Shown: positions 50,523 to 63,390 of the stretch, one piece after another | How the letters are laid out: the number at the start of each line of letters is the position of its first letter | How positions within the stretch are numbered: the first letter of the stretch is position 1 | DNA from: Impatiens glandulifera | Taxonomy: Eukaryota > Streptophyta > Magnoliopsida > Ericales > Balsaminaceae | Reading direction: 5' to 3' | NCBI RefSeq assembly: GCF_907164915.1 | Contig: NC_061862.1 | Span: 78,891,718 to 78,955,717, forward strand | Length of the DNA stretch: 64,000 nt | The notes under the pieces: generated by a model | Told to the model about the DNA's origin: nothing | The model's input: the letters and a program-made list of their open reading frames with translations, nothing else | The model's database searches: none | Made by a program: the position numbers and the translations under genes

Positions 50523-53025
50523 GTGTGATTGGGGTGTGATTTTCCGAAGGATAATAGGTCGGTAACAAATGAGAGTGGTTAAAAAGTATGAATCAAATAT
50601 TTGATTGACCAAAGTATTAGATCACGAGGTTAAAAGTCGGTTGAGATGTGTGAAATTGTGATTGAGATATGGTTTTCTAAGGGATAAGAGGTGGGAAACA
50701 AAAAATTGTGATGTCACAAGATTAGAGGTCGATTGAGATCGGTGATTGGTTACTGAAGGATAAGAGGCGAGTGAAACTGTGATTGAGATTTGAGATTGAT
50801 GCTTGGTTTTCAGAGGAATAACAAGCGTGATAATGTGATTGAGATTGGTAGTTGGTTTAATGAAAAACAAGAGGCATGTGAAAATATGATAAAGAGGCAT
50901 ATGAAAGAATGTGAGTCACAAGATGTCGACTAATTGGTAATAAATATTGAATATAATATATATATATATATATATATATACATACACAAAATTATAAAGT
51001 TATTTTAATAATCTCAAGTGGTCTAGCGGTTAAGGTATTTATATTTCATGTTTAAGACTAGAGTTCAAATCACAAAAACTGCAAATTTAAAAGTGAGTAT
51101 TATATATATTTGAGAGATCAATGTTAAATTTCGTAAATATAATATATGGTGGCACAACTTTTAAACAATGAATAAAAAACATGTGAAAGTGTGAGGTCAG
51201 AATTATTGGTTAGTTTGACGGGCATTTGAAAGTGCGAGGACACAAGATGGAGGTCAGGTAGTGGGTGATTTATCAACTGAAAGGATAAAGAGGCATATGA
51301 AAAAGGGTGAGTCACAAGAAGATGGTCATTTGGGGGTTAGTGATTGGTTTGACGAGGTATAAGAGGTGTGTGATTAGTTGGTATTGATTGTTGACTTATT
51401 GAAGTGGGGGTAAAAGTGGTTGTCTAAGATTTAGTGGGTTATTTGCTAAGGGGTAAAGAGGCATATGAGGAGATATAGAGACATATGAAAAAGTGTGAGT
51501 CATAAGAGGAGGGTCAATTAGGGATTAGTGGTTGGTTTGGTGAGGGATAAAATGTGTGTGATCGATTGAAATTGGTTGTTGATTTGTTGAAATGGGGTAA
51601 AAGATGTCGACTAAGATTGGTGGGTGGTTTTTCTATGGGATAAAGATACATATAAAAAGTGTGAGTCACTTGAGGTCGACTAAGATTTGGTGGGTGGTTT
51701 GCCGAGGGGATAATTAAGTGTGTGAGGTCACGGGATGAAATATCGATTGAGATTTGGTGGTTGGTTTTCTGAGGGGATAAGAGGTGTGTGAAAGTGTGTG
51801 AGATCACGAGATGAAATTTCGATTAAGATTTGGTAGTTGGTTTTCCGAAATGAGGGTAAATATAAGACATCTTCTTAACAAATTAGATATCAGTGGTTAA
51901 AAATATTTAAATAAGATGTTGATTGACCGAAGTGGGAGATTGGTTGTTAGTTTGTTGAAGTGGGGATAAAAGAAGTCGCGATAAGAATAAATATGATTAA
52001 ATGTGAGGTGGGATTTGTGGTTGATTTTTCGGGATAAGAAAACAATAATAAAATGAGATATTGACGATTAAAAATATATAAATGAGATGTTGAATGACCA
52101 GAGCATAAACATGTGTGTGGTCATGAGATTAAAGGTCGAAATTAGGGTTGGAGAGTGCTTTGCCAAGGGGATAAAAATACATATGAAAAAGCGTGAATCA
52201 CAAGATGAAATGTCGATTGGGGAGATTGATGTTTGGTTTGACGAGGGATAAGAGGTGTGTGAAAGTGGTGTAAGGTTATGACATGAGATAAGATGTCGAT
52301 TGAGATTTGGTGGTTGGTTTGTCGAAAGTGGGGAATAATAATAAATGAGATATTAATGGTTAAAAATATATGAATGAGATGTTAATTGACCGAAATGTAA
52401 AAGTGTGTGAGGTCACGAGATTAGATGTCGATTGTGATTGGTGAGTTATTTGTCGAGGGGACAAAGAAACATATGAAAAAGTGTGAGTCACAAGATAAGA
52501 GGTCAATTGAGGGATTGATGTTAGTTTGATAAGGATAAGCGGTGTGTGAAAGTGTGTGAAAGTGTGTGAGGTCACGAGATGAGATGTCGATTGAAATTTA
52601 GTGGTTGGTTAACCGAAGTGGGGTAAAAAAAGAGGTCGCGGTAAATATAAAAGATGATGGTAATAGATGAGATATTAGTGGTTAAAATATATGAATGAGA
52701 TGTTGATTAATCAAAATGTAAAAGTGTATGAGGCCACGAGATTAAATGTTGATTAAGATGTGCGGGTGATTTTCCGAATGAATAATAAAAAGAATATGAA
52801 AAAGTGTGAGTCACAAGATAAAATATTGATTGATGATAAAAGATGTCGCGATAAGAGTAAAAATCTTGATATGAGAGTGGGATTTGTGGGGGATAAGAGG
52901 CCGATAATAAATGAGATATCGGTAGTTAAAAATAGTATGAATGAAATTTTGATTGACCGAAATGTGAAAATGTGTGAGCTCACGATAGTAGAGGTCGATT
53001 GAGATTGATGATTGATTTGTTGAGT
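50523..53025 (+). repeat. Degenerate G-rich minisatellite block, ~2.5 kb
   Basis: Short phrases recur throughout in the same orientation: GTGTGAGGTCACGAGAT, GATGTCGATTGAGATTTGG, TGGTTGGTTTG(C/T)CGA, GGGATAAGAGGTGTGTGAAA and AAAGTGTGAGTCACAAGA. Spacing and order vary, with no fixed period by eye. The + strand is rich in G and poor in C. Frames on the - strand with repeated SQSTSNLVTSHTFT are products of the repeat. The block ends where the WAT1-derived duplication starts. Confidence 0.8.
51010..51075 (+). other. tRNA-like A/B box segment inside the G-rich block
   Basis: GTGGTCTAGCGGTTAAGG resembles a tRNA D-arm/A box, and AGAGTTCAAATCAC about 30 bp later resembles a B box. The arms do not fold into a full tRNA. 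It could be the head of a SINE or a decayed tRNA copy. Confidence 0.35.
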
Positions 53026-53387
53026 ATAAAAAAGATCTTATATAAATATATAAAAGTTTAAAAATACCCTATTTTAACCATACATATAGCAGAACAATAA
53101 AATATATAACAAGATTCTCAAATATAATCAAATTATCAATAAACTAGATGTGTGTTTTATTATTTACAAATATTTTTTCATTTGTAAATGATTAAATATA
53201 TTTTTATTTTTAAAAATTAACCTAACTCAATTTAAAGTGTTACTAAATGAGAATGGAAGTTTTGTAGAAACTATTTTTATTTGAGTTAGATTATAATGAA
53301 ACAGTTTTAGTAATATAATTTTATAAATTATTTACAGAAAATTATATTATATATAAATTTGTTTGTTTTTAGAACTAACTTAAATGT

Positions 53388-53622
53388 TGTATTCACGAGC
53401 TAATTTGTATTCACGAGTTTATTCGTGTCGAGTTAAGTCGTATTTTGTGTTAGACTCTCTATCGTATCATATCGTGTTGTGTCGTTTTTTAATCATAATT
53501 ATGCGTGTCGTATCGTGTCTTGACTCACTCAAAATATGATTCACGGTTCTTTCATGTCGTGTTAATTCGTATTCACGAGTTTATTTGTGTCGAGTCAAGT
53601 CGTGTTTAAATTCGTGTACCTA
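53388..53622. mobile_element. Insertion of CGTGTCG-rich repeat in the duplicate
   Basis: Absent from the colinear site near 60740. It repeats TCGTGTCGAGT, CGTATCGTGTCTTGAC and GTGTTAATTCGTATTCACGA and is clearly related to 54290-54510. Ends are unclear; probably a fragment of the hAT-like family at 54283. Confidence 0.6.
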
Positions 53623-53948
53623 AATAAAATAAAATAAAATAAAAGGTAAATAGTTAAGACTTCAATAATGCATTAACTATTTTCTCATTTAAATCAATTC
53701 TATTTCTTTTAAAGCTCTTTTCCAATTTCAAATTTCTAATAAAAAATAATTTCACTTATAAAAGTTTCATTGTCATGTCACCATTTTTGTACTTAATGGA
53801 ATAATGCATGTTTTTCATTTGACAAATGAATGAAAAAAATCTCATTTTTTTTTAAAGTTGGGTTATATAGTGAATTTAGAAAGAAAAGTAATTGTATTAT
53901 TAGATTTAAATTAAGAAAAGAAAAGATATGATAAAAAACAGAGAATAC

Positions 53949-54142
53949 CTTTCAAGAATAAGATATTGAGGAACCAAAACGGAGCACCAATGATAAATCT
54001 ATATGCAATAAGAACCCTAAGACTCATTCCATTAGCAACGTATATAGTTTATTGATTCTGGCGACGCCATTTGGACCACCACCATCATCATCACCGCTTG
54101 AACCATCTAACATTCCTAATATTCTTCCCATTATTCCACCAT
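53949..54142 (-). pseudogene. WAT1 exon 1 pseudogene
   Basis: Copy of exon 1 of the gene at 58314-61255. The start codon is at 54142, but loss of one G turns the fourth codon into TAA (54133-54131). Further small indels follow. The donor GAAAG/GTATTC at 53949 is still recognisable. No other exon of the gene is present in this duplicate. Confidence 0.85.
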
Positions 54143-54282
54143 TTTTTTTACGCAAGAAAGAAAATCAATTATGCAAGCAAGAAGAACGATCAAATTAGGT
54201 CATCTTCGCTGATGCGTCGACGGTTAGGTTGGGTTGATCGGCGTTGATCGATGAAGAATGAAAATGGAAATACAGGTCGTAC

Positions 54283-56498
54283 TAGAGTTAGGCATCGTGT
54301 CTAAACGGTCATATTTGACTCAGACAAGTCGTGTTAGACTCTCAATCATATTGTGTTGTGTCTTAATCTTATGTGTGTCATATCGTGTCTTGACCCACTC
54401 AAAATATTATGATTCACGGCTCTTTCGTGTTGTGTTAATTCGTATTCATGAGTTTATTCGTGTCGAGTTAACTTGTGTTTAAATTCGTGTTTCGTGTTAT
54501 TCCGACTAGAGTTTCGACACAATCGTATCGTGTCAATTTCTGTTTTTATGTGTGTCATGTCGTTTACTGACACACTCATATTAATATTTATTGATTTATA
54601 TATTAAACTATATTGTTAGTAAAAATTATAAAATATTATTATTTAATTTAAAAAATTTAAATTAATTTAATACGTTAAATGTGTTAAATATATTGTTTAA
54701 AAAACTAATTAATATGTTAAATATGTAAGATGTGTATATATAAATTTTAATATATAATTTTATAAATAATAATTTGAATGTCAATTATTTAAAATATATT
54801 TTAAATTTTATAAATAATTATTTAAATAAAATTAGTTAATAATTTATTAATTAAATAAAAATAAAAATATATTTAATTTGATAATGTTAATGTAAAAGTG
54901 AGTAGTTTGGGGAAGGAAACGAGAAAGATGTGGGTAATTTGAGGAAAGAAATGAAAAATGTGGGTAAAAATTTAATATATTTATAAATATATATTATTAT
55001 ATTATAATTTAATGAAAAACGGGTAAAAATTATAAATATATATTATTATATTATCAAAATTAAATTATTATAATATATTTATTATTTAATGTATTAATAA
55101 TAATTAAAATTATAAATTATTTAAAATTTTAAAAATAAATAAATAAATATAAAAATAATACCTAAACTTACATTTCTATTCATATAATTTATTTTTTATA
55201 TTTATATTTATTTTAATTAATATTATTTTAGTTAATAAATTATTTTAATATTTTAATTTATTATGTTTAGTTTTAATAATATATATTATAATTATAAAAT
55301 TAATTAATTGAATGAGAATGTGAATAGATTTAGAGAAAATATTAATGTTAAGTTAAGCCGCTTAAGTTTTGTGACTAATTATAATTATGTTTATATTGTT
55401 TTGTATGTTTATAAGTGAGAGCTGAGGTGACTTAAGCTCACCCTAAATAATAAAATTTATATTATAATTTATATTATGTATGCATATATTATATATAATA
55501 TAAAATTAAATAAATTCAGAAATCTGTGTCAATAGCCTCTTTAATTCTAAATATTTAATATGTCATATTTTTATATAGTGTTCCACCTCACTAACTGCTA
55601 ATTTAAATTCACATACCCTATTTAATTCTTTTATATTTTTTTTTATAAATTGTTTCCCCTTAATTCTTTCATATACAATCTATTGTGCTCTATTTTTTAA
55701 ATTCATTTCCCTTATTTAATATTTTTAATTAATATAATCGTCAACTTAATTTAATATTTTTAATTAGTATAATTGTTAACTTAATTATGATATTTATAAC
55801 TAATTTTTATGTAGGTTTGATTTAATATACAATCTTGAGAATTTATCAATTAGCATTAATTAGTTTTTTTTTTTATTTTGTAATTTTTACATTCTAATTG
55901 TTTAATAAAATACTCACTTTAGTAAATTCAAAGTTAATATAAACATAGTTTTAGAGTTTAATATTCAATTATTTATTTAAATAACATTCTATAATAAATT
56001 ATATATAAGCAGGACAGATCTATGTAAAAGCTTGGGTGACGAAAGTTTACTCCGAAAAAATATATATTTTTATTCTTTTACGATTCAAATTTAACTATAC
56101 CCGCTAATTTAAAAAAAAAAACAATATAATTCATTGTTTTTCTTATCTAATTATTAAAAAAACGGTAAAACTTATCTTTATCCACTCGTTTTATTCATAA
56201 TTTTCTCGTTATTTTTTAAATCACCCTTTTCCAGCCCACCCAACCCTAAATCCTAGGTCCGTCCCTACTCGTGCTTGTGTCATGTCTATACTTGTGTTGT
56301 GTCTATGTTAACTCGTGACCGTGTTACGATCGTATAAACTCATAATCGTGTCGTAATCATGTCGTGATCGTGTTGTCTCGTACTTGTGTCGTGTCCAACC
56401 CTCGACCCGAATGAGATAATATTGTATTGTGTCATTTCGTACTAATATTGTGTTATATCGTGTTGGTTCGTATTGATCCAACCCATTACCCAACTCTA
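54283..56498. mobile_element. hAT-like insertion with CGTGTCG subterminal repeats
   Basis: 2,216 bp inserted into the duplicate. Ends TAGAGTTAGG and, reversed, TAGAGTTGGGT fit the hAT pattern. Both subterminal regions (54300-54560 and 56265-56480) are packed with TCGTGT/CGTGTTG motifs. Flanks are GGTCGTAC and GGTCTGTG; only part matches, but the undamaged duplicate reads GGTCGTACGTCTG, so the right flank seems to have lost bases. The interior is AT-rich and no transposase is seen. Confidence 0.65.
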
Positions 56499-56879
56499 GG
56501 TCTGTGAAAAATAATATTTGTACAGACCGAGTTGCTATAAAGCTTGTGTTATTTACATCAAAATTAGGTCTTTTTATGTATTGTTTGGATTTCATTTATA
56601 GAAGATATTGTCCAAATTTACTTTTCTTACCCTTTTCATTTTAAGTGTTGTGGCCCTGTGGGTGTATCTATATAGGGGATAAAACCATAACCAAAAAAAA
56701 GGTTTTTTTTTCACAAAAGGTAAATTCCCATTCAAATAAAAAAATAAAATAAGGTGATGTGTTCAAGTTTTCATCAAATTATTTATAAAAAAACTAAAAA
56801 GATACGCAGTGTAACATCGTTCAGTGGAGACTAATAATGGTATAACACAACAACTATGACCGTCTAAAATATATAGAGA

Positions 56880-57102
56880 GAGAGTCTCTGCTCTCAATTT
56901 ACAATGTTTCTATATTCTTTTCTCACAAGGGGAGAAGTAATATCGGAAATAAATAAAAGAAATATTATTTTTATTTACGATATTACCCCTCCCCTTATGA
57001 GAAGAGAACATGATAAATTGGGAGATATTTTATTTATGATATTACTTCTCCCCTTGTGAGAAGGGAACATAGAAACATGGTAAATTGGGATCAGAGGATC
57101 CC
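56880..57102. mobile_element. Small foldback MITE in the duplicate
   Basis: Inverted ends around CTCTCAATTTACAATG and its partner CATGGTAAATTGGGATC. Inner arms TCTCACAAGGGGAGAAGTAA and TTACTTCTCCCCTTGTGAGA are complementary. Missing at the corresponding place near 61745 in the other duplicate. No clear duplication. Confidence 0.7.
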
Positions 57103-57299
57103 AAGTTATATGTACGTATAAAAGTAAATTTTCATTCACATAACTATATATATTTTAGTCGATAATTTAAATTAACGAAGAAACGATTATGAAAGTCCAC
57201 AGCTTGTTTGATTTTGAATTATTAAATTAAAATATATTTCAATAATTTAACTCAAAGTAATTTGATATAATTTATTTTTTATTAAACAGTATTTTGGTT

Positions 57300-57475
57300 A
57301 ATTCTATTCTATCCGGCACTATATGCATCCACTAAGTAGCAAATTAAAGGGTCAAGATTTTGGTTAGCCTATTCTATGAGGTACCACTAAGTAGCAAATT
57401 AAAAGGTCAAGATTTTGGTTAGCCTGATTGAATGAGGCACCACTAAGTAGCAAATTAAAGGTTCATGATTACTTT
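57300..57475 (+). repeat. Three ~58-bp direct repeats
   Basis: CCACTAAGTAGCAAATTAAA followed by GGTCAAGATTTTGGTTAGCC occurs three times with small changes. The same array lies at about 61950-62095 in the other duplicate. Confidence 0.85.
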
Positions 57476-57508
57476 TTTTTTATATCGGTGGCGATGCCTA
57501 ATTGGTAT

Positions 57509-58313
57509 TTTTTTGCAGTATAGAGAATTTTGATGTTTAGTGATATTATGATAAATTTTAATGTTATATTTTTAATATTGTTATCATACATTCATATCAA
57601 TCGATGCCATATATGGCCACAGTTTAAGTTTCAATTATTAAAAAATTGTCTCCATTTTGCCGTTTGGTCAGGGCTTAAACTCAATGCTTTACAAAAAATT
57701 TGGTCCCGGGAAATCGCAAGAAGTAGGTGCAAGGATCAAGTTTGGGTTCGAGTAGAATGGACTGATCATTCATTATAATTTATTTGGTTGTTTAGTGGCG
57801 GATTCTCATTGCATTGATTTTGGTGCTTGAAATCAACTATAATGTTGAATCGTGAAATAGTGATCTTGACAACAATTATTTTACATAATAAAATATGGAT
57901 TACGAGTACCTTGCTCAGTGTTTTTTTTTGCGTCTTTTATGGTTAAGGCGAAGAACCATTGTGACTATTCTTCGGTTGACATATATAATACCCGTGGTGG
58001 CACACCAAACGAAATACAAACCATTTCAAGTATGTGTAACCATGAGAAATAAGACACAATTTGACCATAAACAAGATATTGAATAGGCATACCCGAATTC
58101 CACAATTATTGAACCCTCTTAGAATGTTTTGTTTATAAAGAGAGAACAAAAGACTAGCAATTGATTAGACATTTCATACATATGAACTGGTTCTAAATGT
58201 CTAGGTAACACTATTAATTCTAAATAAAACCACTAAACCAAATATATTCCACATCTAGGTCAATGTCTCTCCTTTCCACTTCTTATTTTTGTCCCAATAC
58301 TTTTTTATTGTCT
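57509..58313. other. 3' flank of the WAT1-related gene
   Basis: Includes the presumed 3' UTR near 58200-58313. Small frames here show no domain. Confidence 0.4.
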
Positions 58314-61255
58314 CTACACACCCACACCGATTGTACTCTTCACAGACAAATATTCATCATCGTCCCGGCTATCACCATCGTCGCACAGCTCCACAAGAGC
58401 AGGGGAGCACAAAACCACGCCTAGTCCCAACATTGTGTGATTGTTCATATCGTCATTATTAACTTCATCATCTTCATTCGATGTCGTAGAAAGATCGTGG
58501 TCGAACACAACAACTTCAAGTTGTTCTTCGGCGTTGTTTGATTCCTTGGATCTCTTCAAGGGCGCGGGTTCTGTTTGTCTCTTCATCTCTTGACCTTTTC
58601 CCCATAAAACTATGTATAGTCCCAAAACAATTACAACCGCACCTATTATGCTGTCACAGTTATACAATAAATGAGGTCTAATCTAATTTAAAAAGTATGA
58701 AAAAATAATTAAATGTGAAATTCTTATATCTACATACCTTCCAACATGAAGTTGCTCCTCCAAAAATAGAGATCCAACAACAGCTACCAACACCAACATC
58801 AACGGATTGAAAACAGACACGAACAATGGTCCTCTCATTTGCACACACCATGCCATTAGTGTAAAAGTCATCCCCGATGCCACAATTCCCTACAAAAGAA
58901 AAAATCGATTTCATATACAATTTTACTTTTCACTTTTTTGTTCCGACAACAATAAAAAAGTGTCGTGTACCGAATACAAAACGCTGATGAGTCGGAGGTT
59001 CCACCCTAGTTTCCACACAGACCAATCTCTTTCCATTGCGATTGCATATACCGACGCTTGTAAAGCCCCGAAAAGCATCATCAAGGCTGTGGAAGAGTAT
59101 GGGCATGGGTAGTTCCTCAATAACTTGGCCTAACCTCCAATAATAGTAATAATCAAATAATTATTCAATTACACTTCTTTTTTTTTCATTACAAACTTAT
59201 CTAATTATTTTCGATACAAACCTGAAGAATGTAACCTAGTGCGCACGTGCAACAACATCCGAGGGCTAAGAGAGCACCAAACACACGATTGTTACCCGAC
59301 AATGATCCCGAATGAACACTATTATAAGAACCGGGCGGGCTAAACATTTCAAGGAGGTTAACATTAGTTGACCAAAGGACGACTTCTCGACCCTTGTAAA
59401 ATGTCAACAACATGGCCCCTCCTACACATGTTAGTGTCCCGACCACCTTGGCCCTTCCGGACGCTTTATTCAGCCTCATTAGTTCCATTCTGCATGAACG
59501 ATTATTTGAAAACTTCAACATAATCTAATCGAAAATATTCAATTTGAGGATTGTATTTCTTACAATTAAATTCATTTAGTTACCTGAAAATGAGTGCTAA
59601 AATAAAGGTGAGGGCAGGAACTAGGTTTACCATGGCTGCAGCAAATGTTGCTGAAGTCAACAACAAACTTTGGGCATATAAGTTTTGTGCAAGAGATCCC
59701 CTACATATATATACCAATATTATTAAATTTAGTTTAATTAGTGTTTTTGAAAATTCTCTATTGTATTCCAAGATGAAATAAATGATGTATTAAGAAAATG
59801 TTACATTTCAATTTCTATAAAGAAAATACGTCATAAGGTTTTGTCTTACTAAATTTTTTCTTTACAATTTAGAAAATCAGAGTCTCACTTCAATTTAAAT
59901 CGTTCTTAATAAATTATTCATTTGAACTATTTCTAAGTCATAGACTAATCCAAAAATTAGAATTTGAAAAAACTTAAACATGAAGGTACTCTAATTTTTT
60001 TTTAAAAACTTTTTATTAACAAATAATTTTTTTCACCTCCAACTTGTAATAGACCGGTCTTTGTCTGCATTCATTATCCATTAATTTAATTTAAAATATT
60101 TTTAATGAGAATCGAACTCGATTATTCTGATACTTAATGTGAGAATCGAACCGATAATTTTGATGTTTAAAGGTAAAAAAATCTCGTCAATTAAACTTTC
60201 CAATTTGATTCTTGAAATAAACATAAAAAGGTAAGAAATACTTTTGTAATAAAGAATTATAAAATAACTCACCCAAGCATTCCACAAAAAAATGTTTGAC
60301 AGATAGTGATCCATGTAAGTTTTGGTCTTTTGTTCCTGAGCACAAACAATTCAGAAGATTCTTAGCCATACAAAATAATTAAAGAATTCAAAAGATCTTA
60401 TTTAAATATATAAAAAGTTTGAAAATACCCTATTTTAACCATACAAATAGCAGAACAATAAGCTTTATAACAAGATTCTCAAATATAATCAAATTATCAA
60501 TAAACTAGATGTGTGTTTTATTATTTACAAATACTTATTCATTTGTAAATGATTAAATATATATTTTTTAATTTAAAAAATTAACCAAAATCACCATCAT
60601 TAGTCCATACTTCAATTTAAAGTGTTTTCAAATTAGAATTGAAGTTTTGACAAGACTATTTTTATTTAAGCTAGATTATAATGAAATAGTTTTAGTAATA
60701 TATTTTTATAAATTATTTAAAAAATTGTTTGTTTTTAGAATAAATTACTTAAATGTTATACCTAAATAAAATAAAAATAAAAAAGGTAAATAGTTAAGAC
60801 TTCAATCATGCATTAACTATTTTCTCATTTAAATCGATTATATTTCTTTAAAAGCTCTCTTCCAATTTCCAATGAAAATTAATTTCACTTGTGGAAGTTT
60901 CATTGTCACCATTTTTGTACTTGATGGAAATGCATGTTCTTCATTTGACAAATGAATGAAAAAAATCTCAATTCTTTTTTTTTTAAAAGTTGGGTTATAG
61001 AATTAATTAACAAAAGAAAAGAAAAGATATGATAAAAAGAATAGAATACCTTTCAAGAATAAGAGAGAGAGGAACCAAAACAAGAGCAGCAATGATAAAT
61101 CGATATGCAATAAGAACCCTAAGGCTCATTCCATTAGCGGCAGAGAGTTTATAGAAAACATTGACTCCGGCGAGCGCCATTTGGACCACCACCATCATCA
61201 TCACCGGCTTGAACCCATCTAACATTCTTAATATTCTTCCCATTATTCCCACCAT
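58314..61255 (-). CDS. WAT1-related (MtN21/EamA) transporter, seven exons
   Basis: Exons 61255-61050, 60335-60273, 59700-59584, 59489-59222, 59129-58971, 58889-58738 and 58650-58314 join in phase into 433 residues. Features include GFKPVMMMVVVQMALAGVN at the first membrane helix, RVLIAYRFIIAALVLVPLSL, QNLYAQSLLLTSATFAAAM, NLVPALTFILALIFRME, KVVGTLTCVGGAMLLTFYKG, and in the second EamA repeat GIVASGMTFTLMAWCVQMRG, PLFVSVFNPLMLVLVAVVGS and EEQLHVGR. About ten membrane helices are expected. The C-terminal ~85 residues are polar and acidic. The family transports auxin (WAT1) or other small metabolites across vacuolar or plasma membranes; the substrate here is unknown. Exon 1 and the upstream region are duplicated at 53031-57508. 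No defect is seen. Confidence 0.9.
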
Positions 61256-62131
61256 TTTAATTTGATGATCGATCTATCGATTAGCTAGATCAAAGAAAAG
61301 CAATTATGCAAGCAAGAAGAACGATCAAGATAGGTCGTCTTCTCGCTGCTGCTGCTGCTGCTGATGCGTCGGCGGTTGGGTTGGATTGATCGGCCGTTGA
61401 TCGATTGAAAATGGAAATAGAGGTCGTACGTCTGTTCTTATATCATCAGTTTTCACAGAGAAATAATATTTCTACAGACCGAGTCGCCAGCAAGCTTGTG
61501 TTATTTACTTCAAAATAGGTCGGTTTTTTATGTCTTGTTTGGATTCCATTTATAGAAGATATTGTCCAAATTTACTTCTTCTTCTTCTTCTAATTACCCT
61601 TTTCATTTCAAGTGCTTTGGCCTTGTGGGTCTATCTATATAGGGGGAGAAAACAATAACAAAAAAAGGGTTTTTTTTCTTATTCCACAAAAAGTAAATTC
61701 TCATTAAAAAAAAATAAAAAAGTACACAACAACTATGACCGTCTAAAAAAATTTATATATATAAAAGTAAATTTTCATTCACATAACTAAATTAAAGAAG
61801 AAACGGATGAAATGATCAAGTCTACAACTTCTTTGATTTTGAATTATTAAATTAAAATATATTTCAATAATTTAAATCAAATTGAATTTGATGTAATTTA
61901 TTTTTTTATTAAACAAGATTTTGGTTAGTTCGATTTTATCAATCGGGCATAGTGTATAATAGCAAATTAAAAGGTCTAAGATTTTGGTTAACCTATTGTA
62001 TGAGGCACTACTAAGTAGCAAATTAAATGTCAAGATTTTTATTAGCCGATTCTATAAGGCACCACTAAACACTAAATAGCGAATTAAAAGGTCATGATTC
62101 ATTTTTTATATAGGTGGCCCTGCCTAATTGG
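60391..62131. repeat. Intact unit of the WAT1 5'-region duplication
   Basis: Covers part of intron 1, exon 1, the leader (with CTG repeats at about 61345-61362) and about 0.9 kb upstream. Colinear with the interrupted copy at 53031-57508. Confidence 0.85.
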
Positions 62132-62907
62132 GATATAGGCCGTGCCTAAATGATAATATCAAATCCACAACCTAAACTAAGACAAGAAAAATAAAAATAA
62201 AAATAAAAAAAATAAAAAAAAATTAACGTATTTAACATGATTAGTTTGAATGATAGAAGTCTTTATGAAAAAAAAAAATTAAAAAAAATGGGTTATGCCG
62301 TTTAAAAAAATAATAATATTATATTATGACCAAACAAACTTTAACGTATTACAAGTGTGATGCGGTTTTTAAAAAATAATAATATTATATTAAGAAAAAA
62401 TGAATGTATCATAGTGGAGGTAGGTTGGGGTTAAATTAATTAAAAGCTTATAGTATTAATTGTATATATACAATTTTCCAACAACACACAAATCGAAAAT
62501 AATAAAATAATATATTAATCTCTAGCTTTTTAAGAATCTTGTACGAATTGTAAATGGAGCCTCTAAACATAAAATATTTAAGTCAAATTGATATATTATT
62601 ATTATTATTTTTAATATGATTAATAAATTAGATTTTCATAAGTTAAAGTTTTTCTTTAACACTTCTTTTGCTTTCTTACACACATTATGCATAGGAAATC
62701 TTCATGATGCACCTATTAAATTGTTTTGATCGTAATCTTCTTATAGATTCTTGTTATTATTTTACGCGTTATAATTATGTGATGAAACAAATATTATATA
62801 AAAAATTTGACAATGTAATATTTATTTATTTGCTTAAAAAGTAATATTTATAATTTGATGATTCATCTTTTTGCATGGAAGTAGACCACACATATGTCTT
62901 ATTGTCC
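62132..62907. other. AT-rich intergenic DNA
   Basis: No gene or bounded element is seen. Confidence 0.35.
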
Positions 62908-62915
62908 ATTCCAAT

Positions 62916-63390
62916 TAATTAAAAATATTGGAAATGAGCGGTAGGAACGGAGAATACATTTATCATCTCTGACCTATTTTTATTTTTGGATTCTTTTAAT
63001 ACCATCTTACGCCATTTAGTTTCGGGGAATCTCGCGGGTCAACGTTTATAAAATATTTTTTAAAAAATAAAAAAAAATTATAATATAAAAATTTCTAAAC
63101 GAATTTTTTAATATAATATATATTGTAATATATTAAAATTTTATATTATTATAAAGAAATAAACTTAACACTCTTATAAAATATAATGAATAAATAAATA
63201 TATTGGTAATTTTATATATTTCATTGTGTTTATAGTATTCGGAGCATAATCGGAATGAGATCGGACGCGGATCGGAGCGGGGATACAAATACCATTCTCG
63301 CCTCATCCTCGTTTGGTTTTGGGAAAAAACCGCCCCAAACGGGAAAATTCGATTCAATTACCGTGTGACGGTTTCAATTTGTCATTCTTA
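62916..63390. mobile_element. Second copy of the small hAT family, inverted
   Basis: 475 bp flanked by an exact 8-bp duplication, ATTCCAAT (62908-62915 and 63391-63398). The right end, reversed, is TAAGAATGACAAATTGAAAC, matching the left end of 48985-49396. The GAGAATACATTTATCATC and CGCCCCAAACGGGAAAAT stretches also align with that element in reverse. Confidence 0.82.

Larger units (their letters stand above)
53031..57508. repeat. Interrupted direct duplicate of the WAT1 5' region
   Basis: 53031-54282 and 56499-57508 are colinear with 60391-62131. Both begin AAAGATCTTAT and share the TACCCTATTTTAACCATAC stretch, exon 1, the leader and the upstream CACTAAGTAGCAAATTAAA repeats. This copy carries three insertions absent from the other: about 53388-53622, 54283-56498 and 56880-57102. 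Confidence 0.85.

Noticed and set aside
50622..52983. Several - strand frames with repeated SQSTSNLVTSHTFT-like text
   Set aside because: They are produced by the minisatellite; order and frame change between copies and there is no start, splice or domain evidence.
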